Source of the DNA: Geobacter sp. UBA4074
GTDB lineage: Bacteria; Desulfobacterota; Desulfuromonadia; Geobacterales; Pseudopelobacteraceae
Direction of reading: 5' to 3'
Assembly: GCA_002383415.1 (NCBI GenBank)
Contig: DFYU01000003.1
Span: 9,805 to 32,975, forward strand
DNA length: 23,171 bases
Part shown: positions 8,464-16,165 of the stretch, one piece after another
How the letters are laid out: each line of letters opens with the position of its first letter
Numbering within the stretch: the first letter of the stretch is position 1
Translations under genes and position numbers: made by a program
The notes under the pieces: generated by a model
The model's database searches: none
What the model saw: only the letters and a program-made list of their open reading frames with translations
Told to the model about the DNA's origin: nothing

Positions 8464-9845
8464 AGACCAGAATTTTGGTGGTTGATGACGAACTCAGTAT
8501 GCGGGAGTTCATCTCAATCCTGCTGGAGCGAGAAGGGTATGAGGTGCTGACCGCAGCTGACGCCACAACGGCCCTTGAACGTCTGGCCGCATCGGCCATC
8601 GATCTGGTTATCTCCGATGTGCAGATGCCAGGCCTGAATGGTCTTGAGCTGTTGGCGCGGATTCGTGAATCTAGTCCCGAAACGGCCGTATTGCTGATAA
8701 CCGCCTATTCCACTGCCGAGCAGGCGGTTGAGGCGATGAAGCTGGGTGCCTATGATTACCTGGCCAAACCGTTCAAGGTGGAAGAGATCAAGGTGCTGGT
8801 CCACAACGCCCTTGAAAAGCGTGATCTCAAACGTGAAAACGTCATGTTGCGCGAGAAGGCCAAGGTCTGTGCCGGGTTTGGCAACCTGATCGGTACCTCG
8901 CCGCGTATGCGGGAGCTGTTTGCCCTGTTATCCAAGGTTGCCGACAGTGCCAGTACGGTTTTGATCCTCGGTGAGAGTGGCACCGGCAAGGAGCTGGCTG
9001 CCCGGGCGGTCCATGACAACAGTCCGCGTAAAACGAAACCCTTTGTGGCGGTCAATTGTGGTGCCATACCGGAAACCCTGATCGAGAGCGAACTGTTTGG
9101 CCATGCCAAGGGGGCCTTCACCGGCGCGGTAGGCGAGCGTGCCGGCCTGTTTGAACAGGCCCAGGGAGGCACACTCTTTCTGGACGAGATCGGTGAGCTG
9201 CCGCTGGCGATGCAGACCAGGTTGCTGAGGGTCCTGCAGGAGCGGGAAGTGCGCCGGGTGGGGGGCTCAGCTACCAAAAAGGTGGATGTACGGGTATTGG
9301 CGGCCTCCAACCGTGATCTGGCCGAACAGGTCAAGGAGGGTAGTTTTCGCGAGGACCTCTACTACCGGATCAATGTCGTGCAGGTGACGATGCCCCCGCT
9401 ACGGGAGCGGATTGAAGATATCCCTTTGCTGATCGAACATCTTGCCACCAAGCATGGATTGGTGGCAGCCGGCAGCGGCATCATCACCAGTGAGGCGTTG
9501 AAGTGTCTGATGAACTATCTGTTTCCCGGCAATGTGCGCGAACTGGGAAACATTGTCGAACGCAGTCTGGTCTTGAGCAGGGACAAGATCACCCTTGAAA
9601 GCTTGCCGGCACATGTCAAGGGTAGTGCCAAACGTTTCGACCTGCACTCCCCGGTTGCCATTCCCGATGAGGGGATTGCGCTGGAGCCGGCCCTCGAACA
9701 GTTGGAAAAACAGTATCTACTCAAGGCGCTGGAAAAATCCAGCGGGGTCAAAAAGAAGGCTGCCGAACTGCTGGGCATGTCGTTCCGCTCGTTTCGTTAC
9801 AAGCTGGCCAAGTATGAGCTGGCCAATGAATCAGATGAGTCGTGA
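8460..9845 (+). CDS. pilR: Sigma-54-dependent response regulator PilR (NtrC family)
   Basis: PilR is the response regulator phosphorylated by PilS; it activates sigma-54 promoters, classically pilA. The 461-residue protein has the three expected domains. The receiver has the acidic pair in VVDDE and phospho-acceptor D53 (ISDVQMPGLNG). The AAA+ domain has Walker A GESGTGKE at 171-178 and the sigma-54 contact loop GAFTGA at 218-223. A C-terminal Fis-type helix-turn-helix (about 413-455) contains KKKAAELLGMSFRSFRYKL. It overlaps pilS by 4 nt, the normal arrangement for this pair. No pilA gene follows, unlike the best known Geobacter loci, and I saw no convincing -24/-12 promoter in the intergenic gaps, so its targets are probably outside the window. 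Confidence 0.95.
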   Translation: MKTRILVVDDELSMREFISILLEREGYEVLTAADATTALERLAASAIDLVISDVQMPGLNGLELLARIRESSPETAVLLITAYSTAEQAVEAMKLGAYDYLAKPFKVEEIKVLVHNALEKRDLKRENVMLREKAKVCAGFGNLIGTSPRMRELFALLSKVADSASTVLILGESGTGKELAARAVHDNSPRKTKPFVAVNCGAIPETLIESELFGHAKGAFTGAVGERAGLFEQAQGGTLFLDEIGELPLAMQTRLLRVLQEREVRRVGGSATKKVDVRVLAASNRDLAEQVKEGSFREDLYYRINVVQVTMPPLRERIEDIPLLIEHLATKHGLVAAGSGIITSEALKCLMNYLFPGNVRELGNIVERSLVLSRDKITLESLPAHVKGSAKRFDLHSPVAIPDEGIALEPALEQLEKQYLLKALEKSSGVKKKAAELLGMSFRSFRYKLAKYELANESDES

Positions 9846-9918
9846 CCCACTGATCAGTTTTGTACGTTAAGGTATAGAGTGCGACGTGATTTTGGTGTTG
9901 ATGCGGGGAGAATTGTGT

Positions 9919-10998
9919 ATGGGAAAAACGGTCTTTAGTCCTTCGTCAGTGTTGGTAACCGGTGGCGCCGGGTTTATCGGCTCCAACTTTATTCACCGTT
10001 TTGTGGCTCAAAACCCAGCCTGCCGTCTGATCAACCTTGATCTGCTGACCTATGCCGGCAATCTCAAGAATCTGACAGCGGTTGAGCAGAACCCCAACTA
10101 CCGCTTCGTCAAAGGGGATATCGCCGATGCTGCCCTGGTGGCCTCGGTCCTGGCAGAAGAAAAGGTCGATGCTGTGGTGCACTTTGCAGCGGAATCCCAT
10201 GTTGATCGTTCCATCAGCGGGCCGGAGATCTTTGTGCGCACCAATGTGCTGGGCACCCAGGTGTTGCTGGAGGAGAGCCGCAAGCACTGGCAGTCCGGCA
10301 CGGTCACGGATTTCCGCTATTACCAGATCTCCACCGACGAGGTCTACGGCAGTCTGGGGGAGAGCGGCTACTTTACTGAAGAAACACCCCTGGCCGCCAA
10401 TTCGCCCTATTCGGCCAGTAAGGCCGGGGCTGACCTGCTGGTGCGGGCCTATCACGAGACCTTCGGCATGCCGACCCTGATCAGCCGCTGTTCCAATAAT
10501 TACGGCCCCTTCCACTTCCCGGAAAAGCTGATCCCGCTCTTGATCGCCAACATCATCGCCAGCAAACCGCTGCCGGTCTATGGCGATGGCAAAAATGTAC
10601 GGGACTGGCTGCATGTCCAGGATCACGCCGCAGCCATCGAGTGCGTACTCAAAGGGGCCGCCCCCGGTTCGGTCTACAACATCGGCGGCAACAACGAGTG
10701 GCAAAACATCGCCATCGTCGAGCTGGTCTGTGACCTGTTGGATGGTCGCCTGGGCCGTGCATCAGGCAGCAATCGGCAGTTGATCACCTTTGTCAAGGAT
10801 CGTCCCGGCCATGACCGGCGCTACGCCATCGATGCCTCCAAGCTGAAGCGTGACCTGGGCTGGTCACCGGCCTACACCTTTGAGACCGGTATCGCCGAGA
10901 CCATCGATTGGTACCTTGCCCATCAGGACTGGGTGGCCGAGGTGACCAGCGGCAACTACCGTGAGTATTATCAACAGCAATACGGAGGTAGCCGATGA
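9919..10998 (+). CDS. rfbB: dTDP-glucose 4,6-dehydratase
   Basis: RmlB/RfbB converts dTDP-glucose to dTDP-4-keto-6-deoxyglucose, the second step of dTDP-L-rhamnose synthesis. It is an extended short-chain dehydrogenase with NAD-binding GGAGFIG at 15-21, the catalytic T139-D140-E141 in STDEVYGSLG, and the Y164-x3-K168 pair in YSASK. The frame is open back to a GTG at 9886, but I place the start at ATG 9919, which has GGGGAG seven or so bases upstream and gives 359 residues, the family norm. The gap from pilR is 73 nt and holds no convincing terminator or promoter, so weak read-through from the pil operon is possible. The end overlaps rfbD by 4 nt (ATGA). Confidence 0.95.
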   Translation: MGKTVFSPSSVLVTGGAGFIGSNFIHRFVAQNPACRLINLDLLTYAGNLKNLTAVEQNPNYRFVKGDIADAALVASVLAEEKVDAVVHFAAESHVDRSISGPEIFVRTNVLGTQVLLEESRKHWQSGTVTDFRYYQISTDEVYGSLGESGYFTEETPLAANSPYSASKAGADLLVRAYHETFGMPTLISRCSNNYGPFHFPEKLIPLLIANIIASKPLPVYGDGKNVRDWLHVQDHAAAIECVLKGAAPGSVYNIGGNNEWQNIAIVELVCDLLDGRLGRASGSNRQLITFVKDRPGHDRRYAIDASKLKRDLGWSPAYTFETGIAETIDWYLAHQDWVAEVTSGNYREYYQQQYGGSR

Positions 10999-11834
10999 TT
11001 CTGGTGGTGGGTGCCAAGGGGATGTTGGGCAGCGATCTGCTGTCGTTACTGGGGGAACGGGGGCGGGGAGTGGACCTGCCGGAGATCGATATCACCGATC
11101 TCGTGTCGGTGCAGCGGGTGCTGACCGTCCTCAAACCGTCAGTGGTGGTAAACTGCGCCGCCTACACCGATGTGGACGGCTGCGAGAGCAACAGCGAAAC
11201 CGCCATGCAGGTCAACGCCGAAGGTGTGGCCTTTCTGGCCATGATCAGCCGCGAGATCGGCGCCAGGCTGGTGCAGGTCAGCACCGATTATGTTTTTGAC
11301 GGCAGCAAGGGCAGCCCCTATCGGGAAGATGACCTGCCCCGGCCGCTGAACGTCTACGGCGAATCCAAGCTGGCCGGCGAGCTGAACGTGGACGTCAACC
11401 CGGACAACCTGGTGGTGCGCACCCAGTGGCTGTACGGTCTGCAGGGCAAGAACTTTGTGGAGACCATGCTGCGGCTGGCGCAGGAAAAGGACCATGTAAG
11501 TGTGGTGGATGACCAGATTGGTGCCCCCACCTGGACCGTTGACCTGGCCAGGGGGATCATCGCCCTGATCGAGGCCGGCTGCCGTGGCACCTACCATGTG
11601 GCCAACAGCGGTGCAACCTCCTGGAACGGTTTTGCACGGGCGATCTTTGCCGAAGCCGGTCTGACGGTGCAGGTGGAGCCGATGACCACCGAACAGCTGG
11701 GCCGGCCGGCCCGGCGTCCACTGCATTCCACCCTGGATTGCGGCAAGTTGACAGCCGACACCGGTTTGACGCTGCAGCCCTGGCGGGATGCCCTGCGTCA
11801 CTATCTGGCACTGCGTGGTAAGGAGGCGTACTAG
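10995..11834 (+). CDS. rfbD: dTDP-4-dehydrorhamnose reductase
   Basis: RmlD/RfbD reduces dTDP-4-keto-L-rhamnose to dTDP-L-rhamnose, the last step of the pathway. The 279-residue protein has the cofactor loop GAKGMLG at 6-12, NCAAYTDVDGCE, the catalytic threonine region S96-T97-D98 with YVFDG, and Y121-x3-K125 in YGESK. A GGAGG site lies inside the end of rfbB and the starts overlap by 4 nt, so the two are translationally coupled. The partners rfbA (thymidylyltransferase) and rfbC (3,5-epimerase), often in the same operon, are absent from the window. An AAGGAGG site within the last codons serves the next gene. Confidence 0.95.
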   Translation: MILVVGAKGMLGSDLLSLLGERGRGVDLPEIDITDLVSVQRVLTVLKPSVVVNCAAYTDVDGCESNSETAMQVNAEGVAFLAMISREIGARLVQVSTDYVFDGSKGSPYREDDLPRPLNVYGESKLAGELNVDVNPDNLVVRTQWLYGLQGKNFVETMLRLAQEKDHVSVVDDQIGAPTWTVDLARGIIALIEAGCRGTYHVANSGATSWNGFARAIFAEAGLTVQVEPMTTEQLGRPARRPLHSTLDCGKLTADTGLTLQPWRDALRHYLALRGKEAY

Positions 11835-11838
11835 AACT

Positions 11839-12189
11839 ATGGCACTTGAACAGGGAGAACGGCCGTGGGGTAGCTACACGGTGCTGGAGGAGAACAGCAG
11901 CTACAAGATTAAGCGGATCGAGGTGCAGCCTGGTAAGCGGCTGTCGCTGCAGAAGCACCACCACCGCAGCGAGCACTGGATCGTGGTATCCGGTACTGCC
12001 CGGGTGACCTGCGGTGAACGTGAATTTGTGGTTAATGTCAACGAATCGACCTTCATACCGATCGGTGAACAGCACCGCCTGGAAAACCCGGGCAAGATCC
12101 CGCTGGTGATCATCGAGGTGCAGAGTGGTGAGTACCTGGGCGAGGACGACATCATCCGCTTTCAGGATGATTACCAGCGTACGGCCTGA
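11839..12189 (+). CDS. Stand-alone cupin, mannose-6-phosphate isomerase (type II) domain
   Basis: This 116-residue protein is a single cupin domain of the MannoseP_isomer type (PF01050), usually found as the C-terminal part of bifunctional ManC/AlgA proteins that interconvert fructose-6-phosphate and mannose-6-phosphate. It shows the family opening RPWGSY, the core LSLQKHHHRSEHW with H40, H42 and E45, the VVSGTARVT strand, and the second cupin motif with H79 (PIGEQHRLENPG), expected to bind a divalent metal. The frame is open from 11788, but ATG 11839 puts the protein exactly at the family N-terminus and has AAGGAGG about 12 nt upstream, a slightly long spacing. The partner guanylyltransferase begins 15 nt downstream, so the two activities are encoded by separate adjacent genes with the isomerase first. 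Isomerase activity is inferred. Confidence 0.88.
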   Translation: MALEQGERPWGSYTVLEENSSYKIKRIEVQPGKRLSLQKHHHRSEHWIVVSGTARVTCGEREFVVNVNESTFIPIGEQHRLENPGKIPLVIIEVQSGEYLGEDDIIRFQDDYQRTA

Positions 12190-12204
12190 TCAAGGAGCAG
12201 TATC

Positions 12205-13284
12205 ATGTATGTCGTCATCCTGGCCGGAGGTTCCGGTACCCGTTTTTGGCCGGTTTCCCGCGCCGCCCGTCCCAAACAGTTGATCTCTGTGGTGGATGGA
12301 CCCACCATGCTGCAGCGGACCGTGGAGCGGGTGCTGCCCCTGAAGCCCAAGCGGATTCTGGTGGTCACCAACCGTCTGCAGGCCGATGAGACGGAGTGCC
12401 AGCTGGCAGGTTACCGGCGACAGGCCCCCATCGACATCATTGCCGAACCAGTGGGGCGCAACACCGCACCGGCCATCGGCCTGGCAGCTGCGCTGATCGC
12501 TGCCCGCGACCCCCAGGCGGTGATGGCGGTGTTGCCGGCCGACCATTTCATCCGTGATGAAGCCGGACTGCGCGATTGCCTGCAGACCGCTGCCCAGGCT
12601 GCCCGCAGCGGTTATCTGGTCACCCTGGGCATCGTGCCGACTCGGCCTGAGACCGGCTACGGCTACATCGAGGCCGACATGGCTCTGCGTGGCGCCGGGC
12701 CATTCCCGGTGCTGCGTTTTGTGGAAAAACCTCCACTGGAGCAGGCCCTGCGCTATCTGGAGGCGCGTAGCTTTCTCTGGAACAGCGGCATGTTCGTCTG
12801 GCGGGCCGATGTGATCCTGGAGGAGCTTGCCAGCCATATGCCGCAGTTGGCAGCTCAACTGGATACGCTGCAGTTCGGCAGTGATGTCTGGGAACTCTCC
12901 GATCTTGAACCGCAGATCGCAGCGGTGTATGCTCAGGTGGCCTCCGAGTCCATCGACTATGGGGTGATGGAACGCTCAAAGCGGGTGCAACTGGTGCCTG
13001 CCGACATCGGCTGGAGCGATGTGGGCAGCTGGTCGGCCCTGCCGGAGGTGCTGGAGGCGGACCAGAACAATAATGTGGTCACCAACAGCGTGGCCCATAT
13101 CGCGGTGGAGAGTAGCGGCTGTATCGTCTCGGGGCATGGCGGCCTGGTGGCCACCATTGGCGTCAACGATCTGGTGGTGGTTAGTTCCGGCGACGCCCTG
13201 CTGGTCTGTCCGAAAGAACGGGCCCAGGATGTGCGTGCCGTGGTTGAGGCACTGAAGCTCCAGGGACTGGACCGCTACCTGTAA
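12205..13284 (+). CDS. manC: Mannose-1-phosphate guanylyltransferase (GDP-mannose pyrophosphorylase)
   Basis: This enzyme makes GDP-mannose from GTP and mannose-1-phosphate for surface glycans. The 359-residue protein has the nucleotidyltransferase signature GGSGTRFWPVSR at 8-19, RPKQ at 22-25, EPVGRNTAPAIGLAA, the PADHFI segment, and FVEKP at 172-176, all standard for the short (single-domain) form. The C-terminus is a beta-strand-rich region ending near KERAQDVRAVVEAL. It lacks the fused isomerase cupin of full-length ManC, which is instead encoded by the preceding gene. AAGGAG precedes ATG 12205. It is the last gene of the sugar unit and is followed by a hairpin. Phosphomannomutase, needed to make the substrate, is not in the window. 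Confidence 0.93.
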   Translation: MYVVILAGGSGTRFWPVSRAARPKQLISVVDGPTMLQRTVERVLPLKPKRILVVTNRLQADETECQLAGYRRQAPIDIIAEPVGRNTAPAIGLAAALIAARDPQAVMAVLPADHFIRDEAGLRDCLQTAAQAARSGYLVTLGIVPTRPETGYGYIEADMALRGAGPFPVLRFVEKPPLEQALRYLEARSFLWNSGMFVWRADVILEELASHMPQLAAQLDTLQFGSDVWELSDLEPQIAAVYAQVASESIDYGVMERSKRVQLVPADIGWSDVGSWSALPEVLEADQNNNVVTNSVAHIAVESSGCIVSGHGGLVATIGVNDLVVVSSGDALLVCPKERAQDVRAVVEALKLQGLDRYL

Positions 13285-13297
13285 GGTTATGCATAGC

Positions 13298-13316
13298 AGG
13301 GGGCCTTGTGCCCCCT
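13298..13316 (+). terminator. GC-rich hairpin after manC, probable weak intrinsic terminator
   Basis: A perfect 7-bp stem, AGGGGGC (13298-13304) and GCCCCCT (13310-13316), encloses a 5-nt loop. It lies 13 nt after the manC stop. The downstream run is only TTGGTT rather than a proper T-tract, so termination may be incomplete. It separates the sugar genes from the biotin operon. Confidence 0.5.
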
Positions 13317-13330
13317 TTGGTTGGAACTGC

Positions 13331-13364
13331 TTGTCAACTTTTGGGGTGCAGTGAGGGTTAACAA
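13331..13364. promoter_or_regulatory. BirA operator (biotin repressor site) on bioF
   Basis: Half-sites TTGTCAACT (13331-13339) and GGTTAACAA (13356-13364) form an inverted repeat agreeing at 7 of 9 positions, separated by exactly 16 nt. The known BirA operator is TTGTAAACC, 16 nt, GGTTTACAA in E. coli, with the same layout. Here the right half-site ends on the A of the bioF start codon, and the ribosome site GAGGG lies at its inner edge. Bound BirA-biotinoyl-AMP should therefore block bioF-bioH-bioC expression when biotin is plentiful. TTGTCA in the left half also resembles a -35 box, but I find no good -10 at 16-18 nt. Confidence 0.8.
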
Positions 13365-14539
13365 TGCCTGTTACGGTGATTCAGGAGAGGCTGGATGAGA
13401 TTCGAGACAAGGGCTTGCTGCGCTCTCTACGGCAGCTAGCGGGCGTCGGTCCCCGTGTTGTGGTGGAGGGGCATGACTGTCTGTTGCTCTGTTCCAACAA
13501 CTACCTGGGGTTGGCGGACCGGCTTGGGTTGAAGCAGGCGGCAGCCGAGGCCGCCTTTCGATTTGGCACCTCCAGCGGCGCCTCGCGGCTGGTATCGGGC
13601 AGTCTGGCCCTGCATGACGAGCTGGAGGCCGCCGTTGCCGCCTGGAAAGGAACCGAGACGGCCCTGGTCTTCAACAGCGGCTATGCCGCTAACACCGGCA
13701 TCATCTCAGCCCTGGCCGGGCGCGGTGATGTTATCTTTTCCGACCGCTTGAACCATGCCAGCATCATCGACGGGGCGCTGTTGTCCGGGGCCAGGCTGGT
13801 GCGCTATGCGCACAATGACACTGCCGATCTGGCACGGCTGTTGGAGCAGCACCATACTAAGGGCCTGCGGTTGATCGTCAGCGATGGCGTCTTCAGCATG
13901 GATGGCGATCTGGCCCCCTTACGGGAATTGGCTGCCCTGGCTCGAGAACACGATGCCCTGCTGATGGTGGATGATGCCCACGGTGGCGGAGTGTTGGGGC
14001 CTGAAGGGCGGGGCAGTGCCGCCATGGCCGGTGTGCAGGACGGGATTCATCTGCAGATGGGCACCTTCGGCAAGGCCCTGGGCAGCTTTGGCGCCTATGT
14101 GGCCTGCTCGTCACTGATGCGTGACTACCTGATCAACCGTTCCCGCAGTCTGATCTTTTCAACCTCGTTGCCAGCGGCGGTCTTGGCCGCTTCGCGGACC
14201 GCCATCGATCTGGTGCGCTCTGGCGAGGGCGACCGTTTGCGGCAGCAGCTGGAGGACAATGTAACCCTGTTCCGCAGTTTGTTGCAGCAGGCCGGTTTCC
14301 GCGTACCGGATGGCAGCACGCCGATTGTACCTGTTCTGGTGGGGGACCCGGTCACCACCATGAGTTTTTCGTCCCGCTTGCTGGAGCAGGGTCTGTTTGT
14401 GCAGGGGATCCGCCCGCCCACCGTGCCCCATGGCACCAGCCGGCTGCGGTGCACCATCATGGCCAGCCATAGCCAGGATGAGCTGCGGTCAGCCGCTGCC
14501 GCCATCGGCAAGGTTGGGCGGCAGTTGGGGGTGTTGTAA
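13364..14539 (+). CDS. bioF: 8-amino-7-oxononanoate synthase (KAPA synthase)
   Basis: BioF condenses pimeloyl-ACP with L-alanine, releasing CO2, to form 7-keto-8-aminopelargonate, the first committed step of biotin ring assembly. It is a PLP enzyme of the alpha-oxoamine synthase family. The 391-residue sequence shows SNNYLGLAD near the N-terminus, GASRLVSGS, FNSGYAANTG, the PLP-contacting DDAHGGGVLG, and the Schiff-base lysine K237 in GTFGKALGS. The length is normal. ATG 13364 is preceded by GAGGG and lies at the edge of a BirA operator. The TAA stop overlaps the bioH start by 1 nt (TAATG), so translation of bioH is probably coupled. Confidence 0.95.
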   Translation: MPVTVIQERLDEIRDKGLLRSLRQLAGVGPRVVVEGHDCLLLCSNNYLGLADRLGLKQAAAEAAFRFGTSSGASRLVSGSLALHDELEAAVAAWKGTETALVFNSGYAANTGIISALAGRGDVIFSDRLNHASIIDGALLSGARLVRYAHNDTADLARLLEQHHTKGLRLIVSDGVFSMDGDLAPLRELAALAREHDALLMVDDAHGGGVLGPEGRGSAAMAGVQDGIHLQMGTFGKALGSFGAYVACSSLMRDYLINRSRSLIFSTSLPAAVLAASRTAIDLVRSGEGDRLRQQLEDNVTLFRSLLQQAGFRVPDGSTPIVPVLVGDPVTTMSFSSRLLEQGLFVQGIRPPTVPHGTSRLRCTIMASHSQDELRSAAAAIGKVGRQLGVL

Positions 14540-15363
14540 TGTCGTTTCTGGAGACTACGGCAGGCGGTCGTCTCTGCTATCACCAGCAGGGCAGTGGCCG
14601 GCCGCTGCTGTTCGTTCACGGCTGGTGCATGTCGGGCCAGGTCTGGCAACGGCAGCAGGTTATGGCTGACCAGTACCGGGTGGTGACCTTTGATCTGCGC
14701 GGTCATGGGTACTCGATGGTGCCGCCTGGCGGCATGGAGGGGTTTGCTGGCTATGCTGGCGACCTGGTCGATCTGATGGAGGCCTTGGATCTGCAAGATG
14801 CCGTCTTGGTGGGCTGGTCGCTGGGGGCGCAGGTGCTGCTCAAGGCCTTTGAGGAGATTGCGGCACGGGTGGCCGGCATCGTTCTGGTGGGGGCCACGCC
14901 ACGGTTTACTGCGGCACCGTACTTTCCTTTCGGATTGCCTCCCAAGGAGGCCGAGGGGATGCGGCTCAAGATACGCCGTAACCTGGAGCGCACCCTGGAC
15001 GGTTTTCACCGCCAGCTGTTCGTGGCCGGAGAGCTGGCCAATCCGCAGTTGCAGGAAACGGTGCAGGCAATCCTGGCCGGGGTGCCGGTGCCATCAACCG
15101 CAGCAGCCCTGGATGGTCTGGAGGCGTTGATGACGGCCGAGATGCAGCACGAGGCAGCGTCAGTCAGCTGTCCGGCGCTGTTGCTGCATGGCGATCAGGA
15201 CCCGATCTGTCTGCCCCAGGCCTCGGCCTGGCTGGCGGAACAGATGCCTGCCAGCCGTCGGCTGCTGTATCATGGTTGCGGCCATGCCCCGTTTCTTAGT
15301 CGAGCGGATCAATTCAACCATGATCTGCGCCAGTTTGTGGAGGGACTCGATGCACGGCATTGA
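14539..15363 (+). CDS. bioH: Pimeloyl-ACP methyl ester carboxylesterase (BioH-type alpha/beta hydrolase)
   Basis: BioH removes the methyl group from pimeloyl-ACP methyl ester, ending chain elongation and giving BioF its substrate. The 274-residue protein is an alpha/beta hydrolase with the oxyanion-hole motif FVHGWCMSGQVW, nucleophile S94 in GWSLG (the elbow sequence of E. coli BioH), an acid D221 in HGDQDP, and H249 in GCGHAPF. The fold alone would not identify the substrate; the call rests on the GWSLG elbow and on its position between bioF and bioC. Other pimeloyl esterases (BioG, BioK, BioJ) have similar roles and cannot be fully excluded. It overlaps bioF by 1 nt and bioC by 14 nt. Confidence 0.85.
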   Translation: MSFLETTAGGRLCYHQQGSGRPLLFVHGWCMSGQVWQRQQVMADQYRVVTFDLRGHGYSMVPPGGMEGFAGYAGDLVDLMEALDLQDAVLVGWSLGAQVLLKAFEEIAARVAGIVLVGATPRFTAAPYFPFGLPPKEAEGMRLKIRRNLERTLDGFHRQLFVAGELANPQLQETVQAILAGVPVPSTAAALDGLEALMTAEMQHEAASVSCPALLLHGDQDPICLPQASAWLAEQMPASRRLLYHGCGHAPFLSRADQFNHDLRQFVEGLDARH

Positions 15364-16165
15364 TCGCGGACGGGTCGAGCGCTCCTTTCATCGTGGCGCT
15401 GGACAGTACGACCAGCACACCCCGGTGCAGCAACGGGTGGTACAGCGTCTGCTGGAACGTCTGTCAGCGGAGTTGTCACAGGAACCGCAGCGGGTACTTG
15501 ATATCGGTTGCGGCACGGGCCAACTGCTGCAACAACTGGCGCAGCACTATCCGCAGGCCCAGCTGACCGGTCTCGATCTTGCTCCCAACATGCTGCAGCA
15601 GGCGGCTGAACGTCTTGGTAACGGTGCCGAACTGCTGCAGGGCGATGCTGAACGGCTGCCAGGTAAGGACAACCGTTTTGATCTGGTGGTCTCGACATCC
15701 ACCTTTCAGTGGCTGGAGGAGTGTGCTACCTGCTTTGGTGAGGTGCGGCGGGTGTTGGAACCGGGTGGGCTGTTTTGCTTTGCCCTGTTTGGCGACGGTA
15801 CCCTGTTTGAGCTGCAGAATTCCTGGCGCGGGGCGTTACAGCGTAACGACAGGCCTGTTCTTGAGGGGGGGGATGGCACCCACCGTTTCCATACCGTGGA
15901 TCAGGTGAGGCAGAGTCTGGAACAGCAGGGGTTCATGGCCGTGGAGGTTGCAACAGAGCAGGAGCTGGTCTGGTACCCTGATCTGCCGCAGCTGCTGCAG
16001 GCCATCAAGCGGATCGGTGCCGGCACGGCCCATCCCCAGCGAGGAGGGGGGCTGGGCTGGCGGCGGGTGCTGCACGACATGGCAGCGCTCTACAGAGAAC
16101 GATACGGCACCGACCTGGGTGTGCCGGCCAGCTATCAGGTTATCTATGGCACCGGCCGCAGATGA
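15350..16165 (+). CDS. bioC: Malonyl-ACP O-methyltransferase BioC
   Basis: BioC transfers a methyl group from SAM to the free carboxyl of malonyl-ACP (or malonyl-CoA), disguising it as a primer for fatty-acid synthesis of the pimeloyl chain. The class I methyltransferase fold shows motif I VLDIGCGTG at 49-57 and an acidic residue in LTGLDLAPNML. The N-terminal VERSFHRGAGQYDQHTPVQQ is typical of BioC (a short helix with Y, D and a final VQ). The frame is open from 15188, inside bioH, but ATG 15350 with GGAGGG at 15339-15344 gives a 271-residue protein starting at the expected place. The start lies 14 nt inside the end of bioH. The TGA abuts the convergent ArsR gene with no gap. Confidence 0.92.
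   Translation: MHGIDRGRVERSFHRGAGQYDQHTPVQQRVVQRLLERLSAELSQEPQRVLDIGCGTGQLLQQLAQHYPQAQLTGLDLAPNMLQQAAERLGNGAELLQGDAERLPGKDNRFDLVVSTSTFQWLEECATCFGEVRRVLEPGGLFCFALFGDGTLFELQNSWRGALQRNDRPVLEGGDGTHRFHTVDQVRQSLEQQGFMAVEVATEQELVWYPDLPQLLQAIKRIGAGTAHPQRGGGLGWRRVLHDMAALYRERYGTDLGVPASYQVIYGTGRR

Noticed and set aside
9850..9878. Promoter-like CTGATC-N17-TATAGA upstream of rfbB
   Set aside because: Only 3 of 6 and 4 of 6 positions match, which is within chance for a 73-nt gap.
9880..9916. Possible sigma-54 (-24/-12) promoter after pilR
   Set aside because: GG and GC pairs occur, but not with the required spacing; no match to TGGCAC-N5-TTGC was found here or in the other intergenic gaps.
9886..9918. 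Extended rfbB start at GTG 9886
   Set aside because: It adds 11 residues not expected in RmlB and has no ribosome site; ATG 9919 has GGGGAG in the right place.
15188..15349. Upstream in-frame extension of bioC inside bioH
   Set aside because: The extra residues are an out-of-frame reading of bioH; ATG 15350 has a strong ribosome site and gives the normal BioC N-terminus.
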